Positions 5,786-10,159 of a DNA stretch of 10,159 nucleotides are shown in pieces. The DNA comes from Pseudomonadota bacterium (GTDB taxonomy: Bacteria; Pseudomonadota; Gammaproteobacteria; Acidithiobacillales; Acidithiobacillaceae): assembly GCA_021827445.1 (NCBI GenBank), contig JAKAVW010000086.1:1-10159 (forward strand). The letters are read 5' to 3'. Position 1 is the first letter of the stretch; every line of letters begins with the position of its first letter. The notes beneath the pieces were generated by a model. It was given only the letters and a program-made list of their open reading frames with translations. It searched no databases and was not told the origin of the DNA. A program made the translations under genes and the position numbers.

Positions 5786-7327
5786 ATGAATGTTTATCAT
5801 CGTAATCCCCCATCACTAAAGCGGCTTTCCACCACCCTGCTGGGGTTGACGGTATGGGCGATGACACTGCCTGCGTATGCTGCCGATTTTAGCATGACCA
5901 ACGTGGAGGCCAAGGCCAAAACCTTGGTGAACAGCACTTATGATGCGCGGCCGCTACCCATTCCGGCTTTTCTGAAAAACCTCAGTCCTCAACAGTATGC
6001 GCAGATTCAGGATGTTTCGCCGCTCTGGCGTGGCGACAATTTGCCGTTCCAGGCTCAGTTTTATCTGCCCGGCTCCTGGTTTCGCCGTCCGGTGGTTATT
6101 CGCAGCGTTGTGGATGGTGTGGTGCAGCCGATCCGCTTTACGCTGAAGCATTTCAGTTTCGGTGATCTAAACGTCCCCAAAGATATGCCCAGCAAACTCG
6201 GTTACGCCGGTTTTCGTCTGCTCGCGCCGCTCAATACGCCACCTCATTATAATGAGTTCATCTCCTTCCTCGGCGCGACTTATTTCCGTGCCGTGGGCAA
6301 GGACGCCATCTATGGGACGTCGGCGCGCGGCCTCGGGATTGACACGGCGCAGCCTTCTGGCGAAATCTTCCCCTACTTCAAGCAATTCTGGCTGGTGCAG
6401 CCCAAGGCGGGCGCTACCCGGATGGTGGTCTACGCACTCATGGACAGTCCGGTAGCGACGGGTGCCTATCGCTTCACCATCCAGCAGGGCGACAGCAGCA
6501 CGGTGCATGTCGATGCCACCATTTACCTGCGCAAGCCGGTACAGGTACTGGAGCTTGCGCCCTTGACCAGCATGTACTGGCACGGACATGGGCGTGGCAT
6601 CAGCGCCGGTGACTGGCACCCGGCACAACACGACTCCAGCGACCTGGTGATGGCCAACGGCAACGGCGAATGGGTAACCCGGCCCATAGATAACCCCCTG
6701 CACATCCAGACCACCACTTACGACATGGATCACCCAGAGGGTTTTGGCCTGATTCAGGAAGATCGCCAATTCTCCGCGTATGAGGGAATTGGGACCAACT
6801 ACCAGCGGCGTCCCAGCGTCTGGGTCCAGCCCGATGGCGACTGGGGCAAGGGACAGGTGCGTCTGGTAGAACTCCCCACCAACAACCGCAATCTGGATAA
6901 TATTGTGGTGTTTTGGGTGCCAGAGCATGAACCTGCGCCCAAAAAGCCTCTGCACTTCGCATATACCCTGCGCTTTTTTCTCAATAACCACGGTCTGATC
7001 CCGCTGGCTCATCCGGTGGGCACCTATTTGGGCAATGACGCGAAAGTGCCTGGTGCGCGGACGGTGGTAATTGATTTCGCGGGAGGCGCCCTCACGCATT
7101 TGCCGGGGACCATGCCCGTGCAGATTCACCTCAATGCCGCGGACGGTGCCAAAGTGCTCAGTCAAAAGTTGGAATGGCACCAAGAAGACCATTTCTGGCG
7201 AGTGATCGCGGTCATTCAGCCGCAGCCGGATTCACCCAGTAACGTGCGGTGTTTTTTAACCCTGGACAATCAGGTGATGAGTAATACCTGGACATATCTC
7301 TTACATGCGGCAAAGGAGCAGGTGTAA
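5786..7327 (+). CDS. opgG: Periplasmic glucan biosynthesis protein OpgG (MdoG)
   Basis: A 513-residue protein, against about 511 in E. coli. Residues 1-32 are a signal peptide (basic NPPSLKRL, hydrophobic core, cleavage at AYA-A near 32/33), so it acts in the periplasm. OpgG is needed to make osmoregulated periplasmic glucans and is related to beta-1,2-glucan-acting enzymes (glycoside hydrolase family 186). Conserved blocks recalled from the E. coli protein are FTLKHFSFGDL (118-128), SFLGATYFRAVG (160-171), YGTSARGLGIDTAQPSGE, APLTSMYWHG, NGEWVTRPIDNP, GFGLIQEDRQFS and WGKGQVRLVELPTNN. The frame is intact. The start has no obvious Shine-Dalgarno sequence and overlaps a two-codon mini-ORF (ATG TCA TGA at 5781-5789). 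No better start precedes the signal peptide. Its stop shares one base with the next start codon. Confidence 0.96.
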   Translation: MNVYHRNPPSLKRLSTTLLGLTVWAMTLPAYAADFSMTNVEAKAKTLVNSTYDARPLPIPAFLKNLSPQQYAQIQDVSPLWRGDNLPFQAQFYLPGSWFRRPVVIRSVVDGVVQPIRFTLKHFSFGDLNVPKDMPSKLGYAGFRLLAPLNTPPHYNEFISFLGATYFRAVGKDAIYGTSARGLGIDTAQPSGEIFPYFKQFWLVQPKAGATRMVVYALMDSPVATGAYRFTIQQGDSSTVHVDATIYLRKPVQVLELAPLTSMYWHGHGRGISAGDWHPAQHDSSDLVMANGNGEWVTRPIDNPLHIQTTTYDMDHPEGFGLIQEDRQFSAYEGIGTNYQRRPSVWVQPDGDWGKGQVRLVELPTNNRNLDNIVVFWVPEHEPAPKKPLHFAYTLRFFLNNHGLIPLAHPVGTYLGNDAKVPGARTVVIDFAGGALTHLPGTMPVQIHLNAADGAKVLSQKLEWHQEDHFWRVIAVIQPQPDSPSNVRCFLTLDNQVMSNTWTYLLHAAKEQV

Positions 7328-7833
7328 TGTTTAAAGATGAATCAAGCTACAGCGTCAATCCTGCGGGTGAGCTACTGGCGGATTGGACAGCGGAGGCCAT
7401 GGTCGTCGCAAACAATGCCCCGGTGCTGGCCCGTGTGGAGCAATACATGGCCCGGCTGTCCTTAAACGATACTCAGCGGCTGTGGATTCGCGGGGAGGTG
7501 GTCGCGCAACTGCGCGGCGCCGACATGGAAGGCGAAGCACTTTATGCGCGGGCCTTCGCGAGTCTGCACATGGCCCTGGCGACCCTGACAGATGGCGACG
7601 AACTGGATGCGCGCCTGGATCTGTCTCTCAAACTGCCCGTGGGTGAAACCCATGACGGCAAATCCTGTCGCTGGTTGCAGCGCCAAATGGCCCCGGCCAT
7701 TGCGCGGTCCAGCATGGCCTCGCGGCCTTTGAATCGCTCCTGGGGGGCAGCCTTGCTGCGCCTTGCCACCCAGTCTTTACTGGACCGCCGCGCGATCACT
7801 GCGAATCGGCGCGTGTTACCCGGAGAAGCCTGA
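7327..7833 (+). CDS. Small protein between opgG and opgH, probably the detached OpgH N-terminal cytoplasmic region
   Basis: A 168-residue soluble protein with no signal peptide or membrane helix. It starts by sharing one base with the opgG stop (TAATG) behind a strong ribosome site AAAGGAG (7312-7318), and ends 2 bases before the opgH start. I recognise no named domain. Near its C-terminus it has ARSSMASRP (126-134) followed by a basic, amphipathic stretch. From memory, the E. coli OpgH N-terminal cytoplasmic region carries a similar RSSM-x-P patch about 41 residues before the W..xG..RRY segment that enters the first membrane helix; here the distance across the two proteins is 47. The two chains add up to 865 residues, against about 847 for E. 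coli OpgH. It is therefore plausibly a separate subunit replacing the OpgH N-terminal region. The first 120 residues show no similarity I can name. A run of six G (7742-7747) is a possible sequencing-error site, but codon use stays regular to the stop. Confidence 0.75.
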   Translation: MFKDESSYSVNPAGELLADWTAEAMVVANNAPVLARVEQYMARLSLNDTQRLWIRGEVVAQLRGADMEGEALYARAFASLHMALATLTDGDELDARLDLSLKLPVGETHDGKSCRWLQRQMAPAIARSSMASRPLNRSWGAALLRLATQSLLDRRAITANRRVLPGEA

Positions 7834-7835
7834 AT

Positions 7836-9929
7836 ATGGGCCATAGCGGCGCCCGGCCATGGGAAGCCATCGGTCGGTACCGGCGCTACTGGCTCAGCGC
7901 CTTCATCATTCTTCCCGCGTGCAGCGCAGGCCTGATGCTCGCTCAGGTACTGGCGGACCGTCTGCCTCTGTGGCTGGAAATCCCGACACTGCTGATCTTC
8001 GCGTTATTGTTCGCCTGGATCTCTGCGGGCTTTTGGACCGCGTTGGTGGGTTTTGCTCTGCTTATGCGGGGGCGAACAGACACCGCACCGGGCAGTCCCG
8101 AACTGCGTCTTGCGGAGCCGCGTCCCCAGAGCCGTGTGGCTATAGTCATGCCCATCTACAACGAAGAGGTAGAGCGGGTCGCGGCGGGCCTCCAGGCAAC
8201 CTATAAATCCCTGCAACAGGCTGGAGCGCTCGCGCACTTCGAGTTCTTTCTGCTGAGTGACACGCGTGATCCCGCCATCTGGCTGCGCGAAGAACTGGTG
8301 TGGTCAGCCCTCTGCCAGTCCTTGGATGCTTTTGGCCGTATTCATTACCGGCGGCGGCCCATCAACAACAAGGCCAAGAGTGGCAATGTGGCAGACTTTT
8401 GTCGTCGCTGGGGTAAGGATTATGAATACATGGTCGTGCTCGACGCCGACAGTGTGATGAATGGCGAAACACTCTACCGGATGCTGGAGATGATGGAAGG
8501 CAATCCGCAGGTCGGCATCATCCAGACCCAACCGGTGGCCGTCAATCGCGAAACCCTCTATGCCCGCCTGCAGCAGTTTGCACAGCATTTGTACGGACCG
8601 ATCTTCAGTGCCGGCCTGCGCTTCTGGCAACTGGGTGACGGCCATTATATTGGCCACAACGCCATTCTGCGTACCACGCCCTTCACCCAATATTGCGCTT
8701 TGCCCGTGTTGCCTGGGCGCGCACCGCTGGGTGGTCCGCTGCTGAGTCATGATTTTGTTGAAGCGGCGCTCATGGCCAAAAACGGCTGGGAGGTGTGGTT
8801 TGTGCCCAGCCTGCCTGGGAGCTATGAAGAAGTACCGCCGACACTGATCGATGATCTCAAACGGGACCGTCGCTGGGCGCAGGGCAATCTTCAACATTTG
8901 CGTCTGCTGGCGGGGGAGGGGCTGCGCTCGGCGCATCGTTTTCTCTTTATCAACGGTGCCATGTCATTTTTAGCAGCGCCTTTATGGGGAATATTTTTGA
9001 TCCTCGGAGCACTAGGCTCGCTGCACTGGACCAATACAGCCAGCGGCGGCAGCATAACGCCCTTCGACAGGGGCTGGCTGGCTGATCCCATGCCCTTCTG
9101 GCTGTTTGGAGTAACGGCTGTTCTGCTGCTATCGCCCAAATTCATGGCGGTGCTCTGGGTCGTGCGTCAGCGCGGTCAAAAAGACCATTTCGGTGGCTTG
9201 TTCCGGCTATTGGCCAGTATGTTTTTCGAGAGTATTTTTTCGATCCTCATGGCACCTATCCGTATGGCCTTTCATAGCCAATTTGTGATACAGACACTGA
9301 TGGGACGCGGTGTGCACTGGGGCGGGCAGGTGCGTGGTGATCAGGAAACCTCCTGGGCCGATGCCCTGCGTTATTTTGGCTGGTGTTCCGCGCTGGGCCT
9401 GAGTTTGGCCGCGCTACTATACCCTCTTCTGGGTGCCTGGCATTTTGCCTGGCTGGTACCTATACTCGGCGGACTGACGGCAGCGGTGCCGCTTGCTGCC
9501 TGGACGAGTCGGCCAGCACTGGGACGCTGGGCGCGGCGTCATCGTCTCTTCGTCATTCCTGAAGAGGTACATGTCCCGCAAGAGTTGCAGGCGCTCAGCA
9601 TGGATAGCGTGGCCTATCTGCCCCACATTGAAGGGGATCCCTTCATACAGGTGGTAGTGGATCCTCGCTTTAACGCCATACATACCGCCTTGCAGCGTAA
9701 TCGCACGGGTGCCTGGCCGCGCGCGGCGAATCTCTGCCACAAAGCGCTGGAACAGGGTCCGCAGGAGCTCAATAACCGTGAGCGCAACATCCTGCTCAGT
9801 GATCGCAACTCCATGCTCGCGTTGCATCGTGCGATCTGGTCCACGACCGATCGGGCGCGCTTGGCCGCCTGGGGCTTGCAGAGCGACGATCAGGAATTGG
9901 CGGACGTACAAATTATCGGGGGTAAGTGA
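7836..9929 (+). CDS. opgH: Glucan glucosyltransferase OpgH (MdoH), lacking the N-terminal cytoplasmic extension
   Basis: A 697-residue inner-membrane family 2 glycosyltransferase that polymerises UDP-glucose into the beta-1,2 backbone of periplasmic glucans and passes it across the membrane. Two helices (about 19-41 and 49-75) precede the cytoplasmic catalytic domain: AIVMPIYNEEVERV (102-115), DAD at 203-205 in VVLDADSVM, FWQLGDGHYIGHNAILR (263-279), the catalytic-base region SHDFVEA with Asp306, and RDRRW (343-347, the Q/RxxRW motif). About five helices follow (368-396, 420-443, 455-485, 511-530, 535-557), then a cytoplasmic tail with VVVDPRFNAIHTAL and LLSDRNSMLALH. All catalytic motifs are intact. 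The start ATG has GGAGAAG 7 bases upstream. The roughly 140-residue N-terminal region present in E. coli OpgH, implicated there in FtsZ binding, is absent and may be supplied by the preceding gene. The stop overlaps the next start (TGATG). Confidence 0.96.
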   Translation: MGHSGARPWEAIGRYRRYWLSAFIILPACSAGLMLAQVLADRLPLWLEIPTLLIFALLFAWISAGFWTALVGFALLMRGRTDTAPGSPELRLAEPRPQSRVAIVMPIYNEEVERVAAGLQATYKSLQQAGALAHFEFFLLSDTRDPAIWLREELVWSALCQSLDAFGRIHYRRRPINNKAKSGNVADFCRRWGKDYEYMVVLDADSVMNGETLYRMLEMMEGNPQVGIIQTQPVAVNRETLYARLQQFAQHLYGPIFSAGLRFWQLGDGHYIGHNAILRTTPFTQYCALPVLPGRAPLGGPLLSHDFVEAALMAKNGWEVWFVPSLPGSYEEVPPTLIDDLKRDRRWAQGNLQHLRLLAGEGLRSAHRFLFINGAMSFLAAPLWGIFLILGALGSLHWTNTASGGSITPFDRGWLADPMPFWLFGVTAVLLLSPKFMAVLWVVRQRGQKDHFGGLFRLLASMFFESIFSILMAPIRMAFHSQFVIQTLMGRGVHWGGQVRGDQETSWADALRYFGWCSALGLSLAALLYPLLGAWHFAWLVPILGGLTAAVPLAAWTSRPALGRWARRHRLFVIPEEVHVPQELQALSMDSVAYLPHIEGDPFIQVVVDPRFNAIHTALQRNRTGAWPRAANLCHKALEQGPQELNNRERNILLSDRNSMLALHRAIWSTTDRARLAAWGLQSDDQELADVQIIGGK

Positions 9930-10159
9930 TGAGTCATGGTGGCGAATCTCTGGATCTGATGGCTCTGGCGGGTATCCGCGACCTGCGGGACTTGCGGGAG
10001 CGGGCACAAGCGGGTGATCCAGTGGCGCAATTTAATATGGGCGTGAAGTATGCCGAAGGTATCGAAGTCCAGCAGGACTATCTGGAAGCCGCCAGGTGGT
10101 ATGGGGCGGCGGCAGATCAGGGCGATGCGCCCGCGCAGTTCAATTTGGGACTGATGTTT
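9929..10159 (+). CDS. Sel1-repeat protein, N-terminal part (runs off the window)
   Basis: An open frame of 77 codons begins at ATG 9929, which shares its A with the opgH stop (TGATG); a G-rich GGGGG (9918-9922) may serve as ribosome site. Residues 24-63 form a full Sel1-like repeat (ERAQAGDPVAQFNMGVKYAE, then GIEVQQDYLEAARWYGAAADQG) and a second repeat begins at DAPAQFNLGLMF. Sel1 repeats are TPR-like helical pairs that bind proteins. No signal peptide is evident at the N-terminus (MSHGGESLDLMALAG), so a cytoplasmic adaptor is likely. Its tight coupling to opgH suggests a partner or regulator of the glucan synthase, but that is inference. Total length and number of repeats are unknown. Confidence 0.88.
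   Translation, partial: MSHGGESLDLMALAGIRDLRDLRERAQAGDPVAQFNMGVKYAEGIEVQQDYLEAARWYGAAADQGDAPAQFNLGLMF

Noticed and set aside
6167..7192. Long minus-strand open frame (341 codons) opposite opgG
   Set aside because: It is antisense to a well-conserved opgG with no ribosome site or domain of its own.

Overview
The window reads as a chromosomal stretch of a moderately GC-rich gammaproteobacterium-like organism. Gene content and protein flavour (ThiC, a FisR-type sulfane-sulfur regulator next to a persulfide-dioxygenase-like protein, periplasmic glucan genes) suggest a sulfur-oxidising relative of Acidithiobacillus. That assignment is inference from memory of similar proteins, not from a search. 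I see no IS element, phage gene, tRNA, rRNA or CRISPR array.

Layout. (1) 1-422: 3' end of thiC. (2) 414-1142, minus strand: a metallo-beta-lactamase-fold protein closely related to persulfide dioxygenase (ETHE1/PDO) in which most metal ligands are replaced. (3) 1143-1439: a divergent control region with a near-consensus sigma-54 promoter facing the MBL gene, a perfect inverted repeat that could be an enhancer site, and an extended -10 promoter facing the regulator. (4) 1440-3938, plus strand: three overlapping genes, a sigma-54 activator with the Cys spacing of FisR, an alpha/beta-hydrolase carboxylesterase, and a four-helix CopD-like membrane protein. (5) 3963-5381, minus strand: a flavin disulfide oxidoreductase of the dihydrolipoamide dehydrogenase/glutathione reductase family. 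(6) 5382-5785: an AT-rich intergenic region. (7) 5786 to the window end, plus strand: a tight operon of opgG, a 168-residue protein, opgH and the start of a Sel1-repeat protein, for osmoregulated periplasmic glucan synthesis.

How the genes work together. In the left module, the regulator probably senses sulfane sulfur through three cysteines and, with sigma-54, drives the divergent MBL gene. The target would normally be an active persulfide dioxygenase, but here the active site is degenerate, so a binding, carrier or regulatory role is more likely than catalysis. In the right module, OpgH would polymerise and export beta-1,2-glucan and OpgG would process it in the periplasm. The OpgH here lacks the cytoplasmic N-terminal region of the enterobacterial enzyme, and the small gene just before it carries a short OpgH N-terminal-like signature, so opgH looks naturally split into two cistrons.
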